From: Sphingomonas_B tabacisoli
GTDB lineage: Bacteria > Pseudomonadota > Alphaproteobacteria > Sphingomonadales > Sphingomonadaceae
DNA length: 64,000 bases
Assembly (NCBI RefSeq): GCF_042678385.1
Contig: NZ_JBHUDY010000001.1
Coordinates: forward strand, 1,364,001-1,428,000
Direction of reading: 5' to 3'
The first letter of the stretch is position 1. Every line of letters starts with the position of its first letter. The notes beneath the pieces are model-generated. The model saw only the letters and a list, made by a program, of their open reading frames with translations, did no database searches and was not told where the DNA came from. A program made the translations under genes and the position numbers. This document shows, one piece after another, positions 26,365-35,127 of this stretch.

Positions 26365-27419
26365 TCGGCGGCTTCCATCTGATGGACGGGGTGTTCGAGC
26401 CCGCGCGCGTCGGCAAGCCAGTCCGCAAGTTCGGCAAGGCCGTCGCGCCAGTGTTTGGGCTCGGAAAGGCCGAGCGTCTGCCGTGCGACGCGCGCGTCGG
26501 CGACGAAATAGCGCTGGTCGCCGGCGCGCCAGTCTTCGTAGCGGACCTGGGCAGGGCGCCCGGTCAGTTCTTCGATGTGACGGAGAAGCTGGCGCAGGCT
26601 GATCGCATTCGCCGGTCCGCCGCCCAGGTTGAAGACGCGGCCCTGGACGCGGTCGATGTCGCGCAGCACGGCCAGGTAGGTGTCGACCGCATCGTCGACA
26701 TGGCAGACGTCGCGCACCTGCTTCCCATCGCCGAAAATGGTGATCGGCTGGCCTTCGAGCGCGCGGATCAGGAAATGCGCGACCCAGCCCTGGTCCTCTG
26801 TCCCCATCTGGCGCGGGCCGTAGATGCAGCTCATCCGGATGACAGCGGTGGGCAGACCGAAGCTGCGCGCGTAATCCAGCACATATTGGTCGGCGGCGCC
26901 CTTCGAGCAGCCATAGGGCGTATGGAAATCGAGCGGCCGTGCTTCCGAGATACCGTGCGCGCGCACGTCGAGATCGGCCGGCGTCCAGCAATCGGCTTCT
27001 TCCCAGAGCGCGATGTCGGCAAGGTCCCCATAGACCTTGTTGGTGGAGGCGAAGATCACCGGGACGCGCTCGCCGCGGCGCCGCACCGTCTCGAGCAGCG
27101 CGAGCGTGCCGCGAATGTTGATGTCGAAATCGTCGAGCGGATCGGCGAGGCTGGTCGTCACCGCGACCTGCGCCGCCATGTGGAAGACGGCCGACGCATC
27201 GCGCACCGCTTTGCCCAGCGCTTCCTCGTCGCGGACATCGGCGACGATCGGATGGATGCGCCCCTCATGCCGCTTCTTTAGCCATTCGAGATTGGTCTCG
27301 ACGCCGGGGCGGGCGAGCGCATCGAGGATGATGACGTCATGCCCCTCGCGCGCGACGCGATCGGCGATGTTGCAGCCGATGAAGCCGGCGCCCCCGGTGA
27401 CGAGTACGGGGCCGTTCAT
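26361..27419 (-). CDS. NAD-dependent epimerase, CDP-paratose 2-epimerase-like
   Basis: This 352-residue extended SDR has GGAGFIGCNIADRV (NAD site), the Ser/Thr-containing FASTNKVYGD and the catalytic YGCSK. The NKVYGD phrase and the length resemble CDP-tyvelose/CDP-paratose 2-epimerases, but a 4,6-dehydratase or UDP-sugar epimerase cannot be excluded. It would make an activated sugar for the glycosyltransferases downstream. ATG 27419 overlaps the upstream gene by 4 nt. Confidence 0.8.
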   Translation of the reverse strand: MNGPVLVTGGAGFIGCNIADRVAREGHDVIILDALARPGVETNLEWLKKRHEGRIHPIVADVRDEEALGKAVRDASAVFHMAAQVAVTTSLADPLDDFDINIRGTLALLETVRRRGERVPVIFASTNKVYGDLADIALWEEADCWTPADLDVRAHGISEARPLDFHTPYGCSKGAADQYVLDYARSFGLPTAVIRMSCIYGPRQMGTEDQGWVAHFLIRALEGQPITIFGDGKQVRDVCHVDDAVDTYLAVLRDIDRVQGRVFNLGGGPANAISLRQLLRHIEELTGRPAQVRYEDWRAGDQRYFVADARVARQTLGLSEPKHWRDGLAELADWLADARGLEHPVHQMEAAE

Positions 27420-28531
27420 GCGACCAGTCCTCGCGCTTCCAGCTCGGCGCGCGCATGGGCGACCCGGTCCTCGGCGGTCTGCTGCTGCACCCATTGGGCA
27501 AGCTCGGCCAGGCCTTGCTCGAAATCCTGGGTCGCGCGGAAGCCCAGCCGTTCGGCGGCAAGGCCGGTGTCGCAGAAACAGTGGCGGATATCGCCGATCC
27601 GCGCCTTGCCGACGATTTCCGGCTCGCAATCGTTGCGACCCATCGCGCGGGCAAGCGATTGCGCCACCTCGGTCACCGACCGGTCATGGCCGGAGCCGAT
27701 GTTGAAGGTCTCGCCCTTCGCCTCGGGCAGCGCAAGCGCACCGGCGAAGGCGCGGGCGACGTCGCTGACATGGACGAAGTCCCGGCGCTGCTCGCCATCC
27801 TCGAAGATCATCGGTCGCTGCCCGTTCAGCAGCCGCGATGCGAAGATCGCCAGCACGCCGGTATAGGGGTTAGAAAGCGCCTGGCCGGGGCCGTACACGT
27901 TGAACAGCCGCAGGCACACGCTTTCGATGCCGTAAGGCGGGCCCATGATATGGGTGGTCCGCTCCTGGACGTACTTGTTGAGCGCGTAGATCGAGGCGAG
28001 GCTCGGCCGCTTCCATTCGGGCGTGGCGACCGGCGACAAGGGGCGGCCCAGATTGTCGAGCGGGTCCCAGACTTTTTGCCCGTCGCGGACGATGCCGCGT
28101 TCGGCGTTCTCGATCAGATTGCCATCGGCGTCGCGGTACAGGCCCTCGCCATAGATGCTCATCGAAGAGGCCGTGACGACGCGGCGGACCGGGTGGTCGA
28201 TCAGCCGTTCGAACAAGACCGCCGTGCCGACGTCGTTGGCGCTGGTGTAGCGTTCGACTTCGTACATCGACTGGCCGACGCCCACTTCGGCGGCGAGGTG
28301 AACGACGCTGTCGATGCCGTCGAGCGCGCGCGCCACGGCGTCGCCGTCGCGGATGTCGGCGACGATCAGCTCGGCTTCGGGAGCAAGACCTTCCGGCCGC
28401 GCGCTGTCGCCATGCACCTGAGGCAGCAGGCAATCGAGGACCCGCACATCGTTGCCGCGCCGCAGCAGCTCGGCGGTCACCTGCCGCCCGATGAAGCCTG
28501 CGCCCCCGGTTATCAGGATCTTCTCCGACAC
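27416..28531 (-). CDS. NAD-dependent epimerase/dehydratase
   Basis: This 371-residue extended SDR begins ILITGGAGFIGRQVTAELLRRG and has SSMSIYGEG, the YxxxK in YALNKYVQE and RLFNVYGPGQALSNPY. It is first in the leftward operon of six genes, reading away from an AT-rich promoter region. The reaction is a nucleotide-sugar epimerisation or dehydration; the substrate is not deducible. Relation to the second epimerase is only fold-level. Confidence 0.85.
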   Translation of the reverse strand: MSEKILITGGAGFIGRQVTAELLRRGNDVRVLDCLLPQVHGDSARPEGLAPEAELIVADIRDGDAVARALDGIDSVVHLAAEVGVGQSMYEVERYTSANDVGTAVLFERLIDHPVRRVVTASSMSIYGEGLYRDADGNLIENAERGIVRDGQKVWDPLDNLGRPLSPVATPEWKRPSLASIYALNKYVQERTTHIMGPPYGIESVCLRLFNVYGPGQALSNPYTGVLAIFASRLLNGQRPMIFEDGEQRRDFVHVSDVARAFAGALALPEAKGETFNIGSGHDRSVTEVAQSLARAMGRNDCEPEIVGKARIGDIRHCFCDTGLAAERLGFRATQDFEQGLAELAQWVQQQTAEDRVAHARAELEARGLVA

Positions 28532-28787
28532 TCACATCTCCCCGCGGATTTACATGCGAGCGTCGGCGAACTAGTTGGACTCGCCTGAAAAGCTCGGACG
28601 TTTCGACTCCGTTGCGGGTTTGAACACCTTCTTCTTCATCTTGTTCCCAAGCTTTGTTCCTATAAACATAGATTAGCTACTTTGATGATGACGAGTTTTA
28701 TATAAATGTGGTGAGTTCCTTTCGTTTCTTTACGAGAATTATTGGAACTCTTAAGTAGTAATCCTTGATCCATGTAAGGAAGGAGAG
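28532..28787. promoter_or_regulatory. AT-rich divergent promoter region
   Basis: This 256-bp gap separates the leftward glycan operon from the histidine-phosphatase gene. The half nearest the phosphatase is markedly AT-rich against the GC-rich surroundings (TTTTATATAAATG, TATAAACATAGATTAG), a likely promoter zone. The phosphatase has a strong AAGGAAGGAGAG site right before its ATG. No convincing operator palindrome was found. Confidence 0.5.
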
Positions 28788-29378
28788 ATGAGCCGCATTG
28801 TCCACCTGATCCGCCATGGTTCCCATCAGGAAGTCGGCAAGGTGCTGAGTGGCCGATCAGAAATCGCGCTGGACGAGACCGGCCGCACCGACGCCGACAA
28901 TGTCGTTGAGTTGTTGGCGGATTTGCCCATCGTCTCGCTTCACAGCAGCCCGCGCCGCCGCGCGTGGGAGACTTCACTGCCGCTCGCCCGGTCGCGCGGA
29001 CTGGACGTGCGGCGCGCCAATGCGCTGGACGAAATCGATTTCGGCGGCTTCAGCGGGCGGGCCTTCGCTACGCTGGACCCCGACCCCGACTGGCGCAGGT
29101 GGAATGGTGAGCGCGCCACCGCGCGTTGTCCCGGCGGCGAGACGATGGGCGAGGCGGTCGCACGCGCGCGCGCCTATCTGCTGTCGCTGCCCCAGGCGGC
29201 GACGCCGGCGGTATGCGTCACCCATTGCGACATCATCCGCGGCGTGGTGGCTGACCAGCTCGGCCTTGGGCTCGACAGTCTCTTCCGGTTCGACTGCGAT
29301 CCTGGCTCGCTGACGACCCTTACCCTCGATGCCGGCGGCACCCGGCTCCTCACGCTCAATGCGCAGGCTCGGCGATGA
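28788..29378 (+). CDS. Histidine phosphatase family protein
   Basis: This 196-residue protein belongs to the phosphoglycerate-mutase-like histidine phosphatases. The RHG motif is at residues 9-11 with the phospho-accepting H10, an Arg pair is in SSPRRRAWET, the acidic partner is in DEIDFGGFSGR and the second His is H146 in VTHCDIIRG. It would dephosphorylate a small phosphoester. Its position next to the inositol-phosphate operon makes a sugar or inositol phosphate an attractive but unproven substrate. It converges on and overlaps the next leftward gene by 23 nt. Confidence 0.87.
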   Translation: MSRIVHLIRHGSHQEVGKVLSGRSEIALDETGRTDADNVVELLADLPIVSLHSSPRRRAWETSLPLARSRGLDVRRANALDEIDFGGFSGRAFATLDPDPDWRRWNGERATARCPGGETMGEAVARARAYLLSLPQAATPAVCVTHCDIIRGVVADQLGLGLDSLFRFDCDPGSLTTLTLDAGGTRLLTLNAQARR

Positions 29379-29799
29379 GCGCGGGATCGGGCAATGGCGC
29401 CTCGGCGTCGCTGGAGAAGCATTTCTCTTCCACCAGCTCGGACTGAAGCAGCGTGTTGATCCGCCGCTTCAGCGCGGCGCGCTCGTCGTTGGTCTTGTAG
29501 ACAGAACGGGCGAGCGCGACGAAGCGCGTGCCGAACCGCGCGTCGGCTTCCTGCTCGCGGATGGCGTCCTCGATGTCCCATAGCGTCTCGTTCACGCGCC
29601 GGAGCCGATCAATCAGGGGCGTCAGCGCCTCGATCGCGAGCACTCTGGCGGCGGCTTCGCGGAGCAGCCTGTGCTCGGTCTCGACATTGCGCAGCGCGTC
29701 CGGGCGATCGATGCGTTCGCGCTTGATCTCGAGGATTGTGATCTTGTCGAGAAGCTCGCCCCAGGAGACGGGGACAGAAGGAATCGCGAACGGCTCCAT
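29356..29799 (-). CDS. DUF6165-like protein
   Basis: This 147-residue protein has the start FAIPSVPVSWGELLDKITIL and a following helical region (EIKRERIDRPDALRNVETE) that match the DUF6165 family of unknown function, often found in glycan loci. It is soluble and helical, with no signal peptide. It follows the GT9-like gene after 8 bp and is probably co-transcribed with it. Confidence 0.75.
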   Translation of the reverse strand: MEPFAIPSVPVSWGELLDKITILEIKRERIDRPDALRNVETEHRLLREAAARVLAIEALTPLIDRLRRVNETLWDIEDAIREQEADARFGTRFVALARSVYKTNDERAALKRRINTLLQSELVEEKCFSSDAEAPLPDPALIAEPAH

Positions 29800-29807
29800 A
29801 GGGTACG

Positions 29808-30698
29808 CTACCTTTCCACTGCCTTCTGGTTGTTCGCGGCCAGGTCCGCCTCGACGCGCGCGAGCGCCGAAGGCCAGTCGCCTGCGCGCGGCTGGGCATA
29901 CAGACGCATCGATGGGTACCAGGCGCTGCTCGGCTGCTGCGGATCCCAGCGCCAGTCCGGCTCGGCCTTGAGCAGCAGCCAGACCGGCTTGCCGAGTGCG
30001 CCCGCCAGATGGGCGATCATTGTGTCGACGGTGATCACCAAAGCGGCGCCCGCGACCCGCGCCGCCGTCGCGCCCATGTCAAAAGGGCAGCCCTCTGGAT
30101 TGAGAACCCGCAGCGTCGTCGGCTCGGCCACCAGGGTTATGCAGGGCGCATGACGGCACAATGGTGCGAACAACGCCGGCGGCACGTTGCGCTCCGGGTC
30201 CCAATCGCCCGCTCCGTAGCAGAGCGCGATCGTGCCATGGGGCAGAATGGCGCGCTGGGTGCGGAGATAGGGCGGCGGCGCTTCGCCCGGCGCGGCGCGC
30301 AGCGCGAAGTCGAGTTCGGTGATTTCGATGTCGACCTCGGCCGGCGGCAGCGGCCGGGCGACGTCGAAGGGCACGAGCGCAATGCCGTCGCTCACGGTCG
30401 CGAGCAGATCCATCAGCCGCGGGGGCGCCTCGACCGTGACCGACGCGGCGCGCGTGGCAAGCAGCGGCAGGAAGCGCGCGAACTGTAGCGTGTCGCCCAA
30501 CCCATGATAGCAGCGCACGAGCACGTCGCGGTCATCGACACTGCTGGCGTCCCATACCCAGCGCAGATGATAGGGAAGGGTCGGGTCGTCGCGCGTAGCG
30601 AGATCGCGCTCGGCAAGCGTCTGGGCGGCCAGCGCCCATGCGTCGGCGTAGCGCCCCGCCCGCATCGCGCCGACCCATTCGCCCATCCGGTTGTTCAT
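29808..30698 (-). CDS. GT9-like glycosyltransferase (heptosyltransferase type)
   Basis: This 296-residue protein has a short N-terminal helical repeat (MGEWVGAMRAGRYADAW), then a GT-B part with CYHGLGDTLQFARFLPLL near the centre and VDTMIAHLAGALGKPVWLLL at the end. This matches the glycosyltransferase-9 heptosyltransferase-like family found after TPR repeats in many bacteria. The final SSAWYPSMRLYAQP also fits. The substrate is unknown. It reads away from the promoter region at 30.7-30.9 kb. Confidence 0.8.
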   Translation of the reverse strand: MNNRMGEWVGAMRAGRYADAWALAAQTLAERDLATRDDPTLPYHLRWVWDASSVDDRDVLVRCYHGLGDTLQFARFLPLLATRAASVTVEAPPRLMDLLATVSDGIALVPFDVARPLPPAEVDIEITELDFALRAAPGEAPPPYLRTQRAILPHGTIALCYGAGDWDPERNVPPALFAPLCRHAPCITLVAEPTTLRVLNPEGCPFDMGATAARVAGAALVITVDTMIAHLAGALGKPVWLLLKAEPDWRWDPQQPSSAWYPSMRLYAQPRAGDWPSALARVEADLAANNQKAVER

Positions 30699-30906
30699 TC
30701 GGCACGCAATCGCTTTGGCAAAGGGCGGTTCCGGTCAGTCAAACAAAAAGATAAATCTGCATAACATAAGTTATTAACAAGAAGCTTTGTTGAAGCTTGT
30801 GGAACAGCGCGGCTTCATGTTCGTTTGCGAAACGAAATTCAGGCATTCCGCTGGCTTTTCAACTGCATCGCAGAGTTGAATACCGGCTTCGCCAAGGGAT
30901 AGTCAA
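30699..30906. promoter_or_regulatory. AT-rich divergent promoter region
   Basis: This 208-bp gap lies between the GT9-like gene (leftward) and the inositol-phosphate operon (rightward). The centre is AT-rich (ATAAATCTGCATAACATAAG, TTATTAAC). A direct repeat GAAGCTT occurs at 30781-30787 and 30792-30798, 11 bp apart, which is one helical turn and could be an activator site. AAGGGA at 30894-30899 is the ribosome-binding site for the TTG start at 30907. Confidence 0.5.
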
Positions 30907-31728
30907 TTGCATCAACTGGCAAAACAAAGCGCATACACATTCAATACTGTGAAGTTGCGCGAGAAGATCGAAGCATTAGGGCCATGGTTTCATAATATCG
31001 ATCTGGGCGGCGGACTGGAAACCGCGCCCGACCATTTCCTCGGCGACTATCCCAGCTTCAAGTTCAAGACCTTTGCGCATGTGATCCCCGAGGATCTGTC
31101 CGGCAAGACAGTGCTGGATATCGGCTGCAACGCCGGCTTCTATTCAGTGGAGATGAAGCGGCGCGGGGCAGCGCGCGTGCTCGGCATCGACAGCGACGAT
31201 CGCTATCTCGCACAAGCTCGACTCGCCAGCGAAGTGCTGGGCTTCGATGGCGTCGAGTTCCGCAATCTCTCCGTCTATGATGTTGCCGCGCTCGGCGAGA
31301 CCTTCGATCTCGTGATCTTCATGGGCGTGCTCTATCACCTTCGCCATCCGCTTCTCGCGCTCGACTTGATCCGCGAACATGTCGCGGGCGACCTGATGCT
31401 GTTCCAGACGATGCAGCAAGGCTCGGACGACGTGTTGCTGGTGCCGGAAGACCATCCTTTCTTCGTCCCCGGCACGACCCGGCCGCCCGGCTATTTCGAC
31501 AATCCCGCCTATCCGAAGATGCACTTCATCGAGCGCGAGTTCGCGCATGACTGGACCAATTGGTGGGCGCCCAACGCGGCCTGCAGCCAGGCGATGCTGC
31601 GCGCTGCGGGGTTCGCGATCGAGGCGCATCCGGAGCCGGAAGTCTATCTCTGTCGCGTCGCACCGGTGCCGTACGCCAAATATGGCCCCGCCGCCGTTTA
31701 TCCGGCCCCTGCGGGAGGCGCCGCATGA
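30907..31728 (+). CDS. SAM-dependent methyltransferase, CmoB-like (TIGR04290 type)
   Basis: This 273-residue class I methyltransferase has the SAM motif VLDIGCNAGFYSVEMKRRG, acidic GIDSDDRY and motif IV FDLVIFMGVLYHLRHP. The layout (N-terminal YTFNTVKLREKIEALGPWFHNIDLGG in short) resembles the CmoB-like family TIGR04290, which appears in sugar-related loci; the exact substrate is unknown. It starts at TTG 30907, with AAGGGA seven nt upstream, because no downstream ATG preserves motif I. It is the first gene of an eight-gene rightward run. Confidence 0.82.
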   Translation: MHQLAKQSAYTFNTVKLREKIEALGPWFHNIDLGGGLETAPDHFLGDYPSFKFKTFAHVIPEDLSGKTVLDIGCNAGFYSVEMKRRGAARVLGIDSDDRYLAQARLASEVLGFDGVEFRNLSVYDVAALGETFDLVIFMGVLYHLRHPLLALDLIREHVAGDLMLFQTMQQGSDDVLLVPEDHPFFVPGTTRPPGYFDNPAYPKMHFIEREFAHDWTNWWAPNAACSQAMLRAAGFAIEAHPEPEVYLCRVAPVPYAKYGPAAVYPAPAGGAA

Positions 31729-32735
31729 TCGAAGCGGCGATGATCTGGAACGAGCCCAACAACAAGTCGCATTGGGACCCGGAACTCGATCCCGAATGGG
31801 CGCTGTTCGCCGAGCACGTGATCCGCGCCGGCGAGGCGATCCGCTCCGTCAATCCCGATCTGCCGCGCGTGCTGGGCGGCATGTCGCCGATCGATCCGCA
31901 CTGGCTGAGGCGCATGGAAGCACATGGCGCGCTCGATGCAGTCGATGTGGTGGCCGTCCACGGTTTCCCGCTCGACTGGAACCTGTGGCCGCTTTCCGCC
32001 TGGCCGGACAAGATCGCCGAGATCAAGGCGGTGACCGACAAGCCGGTCTGGGTGACGGAAGTCGGCGTCAGTTCCTTCGGCGCCGAGGAAGTGCAGGTCT
32101 TCGGCCTGCAGCGGACTGCCGAGCTGCTGAAGGGCCGGGCGGAGCGCATTTTCTGGTATTCGCTGTTCGACCTGCCGCAAAGCTGGGGCGCCGAAACCCG
32201 CCACCGCGAGGCCGAGGGCTCTTCCTATTACCGGCACTTCTATCTCGGCCTGATCCGCGAGGACGGCACGCCCAAGCCGGCGCTCGACGTCTATGCCGAC
32301 CACGCCGCCGATGTCGGGCTGATGCAGTGGTTCCACTTCCACGATCCCCGGCTGGACGAGGCAGTCGCCTGGATGAAGCGGCTCGGCACGCGCCGCATCC
32401 GCACCGGCCTGTCCTGGGCCGATAGCTTTCGCCCGGGCGCGATCGAATGGTTCGACCGGCAGATGGAAGCGCTCGCCGATTTCGACGTGACCGTCACTTT
32501 CTGCTTCACGCCCGAGCATCTGGGGCTGGCGCCGCACCACACCAGCCCGGCGCGCGATCCGCAGCAATTCGCCGATTTCTGCGCCTGGATGGTCGATCGC
32601 TACGCATCCGCGCAGCCGCGAGCGGAGCTCGCCGCGTCATGCGCGCCTCTCGGCTTTGTCCCGCGCGCGCCGGAGCTGACGCCGCTCGATTTCAACCGCG
32701 ACGAACGCCTCGCCGCCGAACGGAGCGCTGCCTGA
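31725..32735 (+). CDS. GH39-like glycoside hydrolase, apparently permuted barrel
   Basis: This 336-residue protein has the acid/base segment IWNEPNNK at residues 7-14, far earlier than in ordinary clan-A barrels, and the nucleophile region WVTEVGVSSFG about residue 110. The second half contains RRIRTGLSWADSF and VTVTFCFTPEH, which look like the first strands of the same barrel. That order suggests circular permutation or a split fold. It overlaps the methyltransferase stop by 4 nt and shares a base with ino1. It is likely cytoplasmic (no signal peptide). The substrate, perhaps a xyloside, is unknown. Confidence 0.75.
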   Translation: MIEAAMIWNEPNNKSHWDPELDPEWALFAEHVIRAGEAIRSVNPDLPRVLGGMSPIDPHWLRRMEAHGALDAVDVVAVHGFPLDWNLWPLSAWPDKIAEIKAVTDKPVWVTEVGVSSFGAEEVQVFGLQRTAELLKGRAERIFWYSLFDLPQSWGAETRHREAEGSSYYRHFYLGLIREDGTPKPALDVYADHAADVGLMQWFHFHDPRLDEAVAWMKRLGTRRIRTGLSWADSFRPGAIEWFDRQMEALADFDVTVTFCFTPEHLGLAPHHTSPARDPQQFADFCAWMVDRYASAQPRAELAASCAPLGFVPRAPELTPLDFNRDERLAAERSAA

Positions 32736-33835
32736 TGCTGTCCCCGGAACGTCATGGAATCAACGTCGCCATCGCGGGGCTCGGCAATTGCGCGAGCTCG
32801 CTAATCCAGGGCATCGAACATTACCGCGCCGGGTCCAACGACACGGTGGGCCTGATGCACCGCGAGCTGGGCGGCTACGAGCCGAGCGACATCCGCGTGG
32901 TGGCGGCGTGGGATGTCGACCGGCGCAAGGTCGGCAGGGATGTGGCGGAGGCGATCTTTGCCAAGCCCAATTGCACCACGGCATTCTGCCCCGATGTCGA
33001 GCAGACGGACACCCGCGTCCGCATGGGCCGCATCCTCGACGGCGTTGCCGACCATATGGCCGACTATCCCGAGGACCGCACCTTCCTGCTCGCCGGCGAG
33101 AGTGAACCCAGCAAAGACGATGTGATCGCCGTGCTGCGCGAGACCAGCGCCGACGTGCTGATGAATTATCTTCCCGTCGGGTCGCAAGCGGCGACTGAAT
33201 TCTACGCGGAATGCGCGCTGGAAGCCGGAGTCGCCTTCGTCAACAACATCCCTGTCTTTATCGCCAGCAACCCCGATTGGGCGGCGCGGTTCGAGGCAGC
33301 GGGCGTGCCGATCATCGGCGACGACATCAAGGCGCAGCTCGGCGCGACGATCGTCCACCGGGTGCTGACCGACCTGTTCAAGAAACGCGGCGTCCGACTG
33401 GAGCGGACCTATCAGCTCAACACCGGCGGCAACACCGACTTCCTTAACATGCTGAACCGCACCCGCCTTGCGTCGAAAAAGACATCGAAGACGGAAGCCG
33501 TGCAATCGGTCGCCGAACGGCGGATCGAGGACGAGAACATCCATGTCGGCCCCAGCGACTATGTCGCTTGGCAGAACGACAACAAGGTTTGTTTCCTCAG
33601 GATGGAGGGCCAGCTCTTCGGCGGTGTGCCGATGAACCTCGAGCTGCGCCTGTCGGTCGAGGACAGCCCCAACAGCGCCGGCGTCGCGATCGACATGATC
33701 CGCTGCGCCAAGCTCGCGCGCGACCGCGGCATGGCCGGGCCGGTGCTCCCCGCCGCGGCCTGGTTCTGCAAGCATCCGCCGGTCCAGATGCCCGACGACG
33801 AGGCCCACGCCGCGCTCGAAGCCTTTATCGGATGA
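32735..33835 (+). CDS. ino1: Inositol-3-phosphate synthase
   Basis: This 366-residue enzyme converts glucose-6-phosphate to myo-inositol-3-phosphate with NAD. It has an N-terminal NAD site (VAIAGLGNCASSLIQG), the family motif NTGGNTDFLNM, GDDIKAQLGATIVHR and KSTK-like lysines in KKTSKTEAV. It is the actinobacterial/archaeal-like Ino1 form. ATG at 32735 shares a base with the previous stop; the gene overlaps the transporter by 4 nt. It supplies inositol phosphate to the surrounding pathway. Confidence 0.93.
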   Translation: MLSPERHGINVAIAGLGNCASSLIQGIEHYRAGSNDTVGLMHRELGGYEPSDIRVVAAWDVDRRKVGRDVAEAIFAKPNCTTAFCPDVEQTDTRVRMGRILDGVADHMADYPEDRTFLLAGESEPSKDDVIAVLRETSADVLMNYLPVGSQAATEFYAECALEAGVAFVNNIPVFIASNPDWAARFEAAGVPIIGDDIKAQLGATIVHRVLTDLFKKRGVRLERTYQLNTGGNTDFLNMLNRTRLASKKTSKTEAVQSVAERRIEDENIHVGPSDYVAWQNDNKVCFLRMEGQLFGGVPMNLELRLSVEDSPNSAGVAIDMIRCAKLARDRGMAGPVLPAAAWFCKHPPVQMPDDEAHAALEAFIG

Positions 33836-35127
33836 TCCCCGTCAGAGCCGGACCGCCGCTGGGTCCGCCGCCCCAGCCGCAAGCGCGCGGCATCGGCCGG
33901 GCGATCGGCGCGGGCGTCATCACCGGGGCGGCCGACGACGACCCTTCGGCGATCGGCACCTATGCCAGCGCGGGCGCGCGTTTCGGCTTGGCGTTCTTGT
34001 GGATCGCGCCCGTGCTGCTGCCGATGATGTACGTCGTCGTCTATCTCTCGGCGAAAATCGGCCGCGTCTATGGCAAGGGCCTGTTCGCTGCGATCCGCGA
34101 CCGGTACTCGGCCTGGCTGCTCTGGCCACTGATGATCGGCGCCTTTATCGGCAACATCATCGAGGCGGCGGCGAACTTGGGTGGCATGGGCGCGGCGCTC
34201 AACCTGCTGCTGCCATTGCCGGTCGCGACCATCGTCGTTGGCGTGGCAGTGATCGTCGTGACGCTTCAGATTTTCGGTTCCTACGAGCTGATCCGCCGCA
34301 TCTTCCGCTGGCTTGCGCTCATCCTGTTCGCCTATGTCGCTGCGGCTTTGCTCGCCCGCCCCGACCCGGCCGACGTGCTGCGTGCCACGTTCGTGCCGCA
34401 CGCCCGCTGGGACGGCGACTTCCTGATGATGATCGTCGCCTGCATCGGAACGTCGCTATCCGCCTATGTCTATACCTGGCAGTCGAACCAGGAAGTCGAG
34501 GAACAGATCGCCGAGGGCAAACGCCGCTGGTGGCAACGCCGCGGCGCGAGCTTGCGCGAGCTGCGGCGGACCAAGCGCGACGTGATCGTCGGCATGATCT
34601 TTTCCAACCTGATCCTTTATTTCATCATTCTCTCGACCGGCGCGACTCTGCACCGCGCGGGCGTCACCGAGATCGAGACCGCAGCCCAGGCGGCTTCCGC
34701 GCTGGAGCCCCTGGCGGGGCAATTCGCGAAATGGCTGTTCGCGCTGGGCGTGGTCGGCGTCGGCTTTCTCGCAGTGCCGGTGATGACCACGGGCGCGGCC
34801 TATGACATCGTGCAGGGGCTTGGCGAGCGCGGCAGCCTGCACCTGCAGGTCACCGAGGCGCGGTTGTTCTACGGCGTCATCGTGCTCGTCACCCTGATTG
34901 CCGTGGCGCTCAACTTTTTGGGGTTCAATCCCATGAAGGCGCTGGTCTGGTCCGGGATCGTCCAAGGCTTTTCCGTGCCGCCCCTGCTTTTGATCATGAT
35001 GCTGATGACGAACGATAGAAGCCTGATGTGGGACCGGCCGAACGGCTGGTTCACCAACCTGCTCGGCTGGCTGACCACAGCCGCCACTTTCGCCGCGACG
35101 GGCTGTCTGGTGGCGACATGGCTGTGA
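33832..35127 (+). CDS. Nramp-related divalent metal transporter
   Basis: This 431-residue protein has about 11 transmembrane helices of the Nramp (SLC11) fold. The helix-1 site reads DDDPSAIG (residues 35-42) in place of DPGN, and the helix-6 site reads GTSLSAYVYTWQ (residues 206-217) in place of the MPHN methionine motif. Loss of the methionine suggests transport of Mg or another ion rather than Mn/Fe, as in Nramp-related Mg transporters; this is inference. It lies inside the glycan operon, overlapping ino1 by 4 nt. Confidence 0.85.
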   Translation: MIPVRAGPPLGPPPQPQARGIGRAIGAGVITGAADDDPSAIGTYASAGARFGLAFLWIAPVLLPMMYVVVYLSAKIGRVYGKGLFAAIRDRYSAWLLWPLMIGAFIGNIIEAAANLGGMGAALNLLLPLPVATIVVGVAVIVVTLQIFGSYELIRRIFRWLALILFAYVAAALLARPDPADVLRATFVPHARWDGDFLMMIVACIGTSLSAYVYTWQSNQEVEEQIAEGKRRWWQRRGASLRELRRTKRDVIVGMIFSNLILYFIILSTGATLHRAGVTEIETAAQAASALEPLAGQFAKWLFALGVVGVGFLAVPVMTTGAAYDIVQGLGERGSLHLQVTEARLFYGVIVLVTLIAVALNFLGFNPMKALVWSGIVQGFSVPPLLLIMMLMTNDRSLMWDRPNGWFTNLLGWLTTAATFAATGCLVATWL

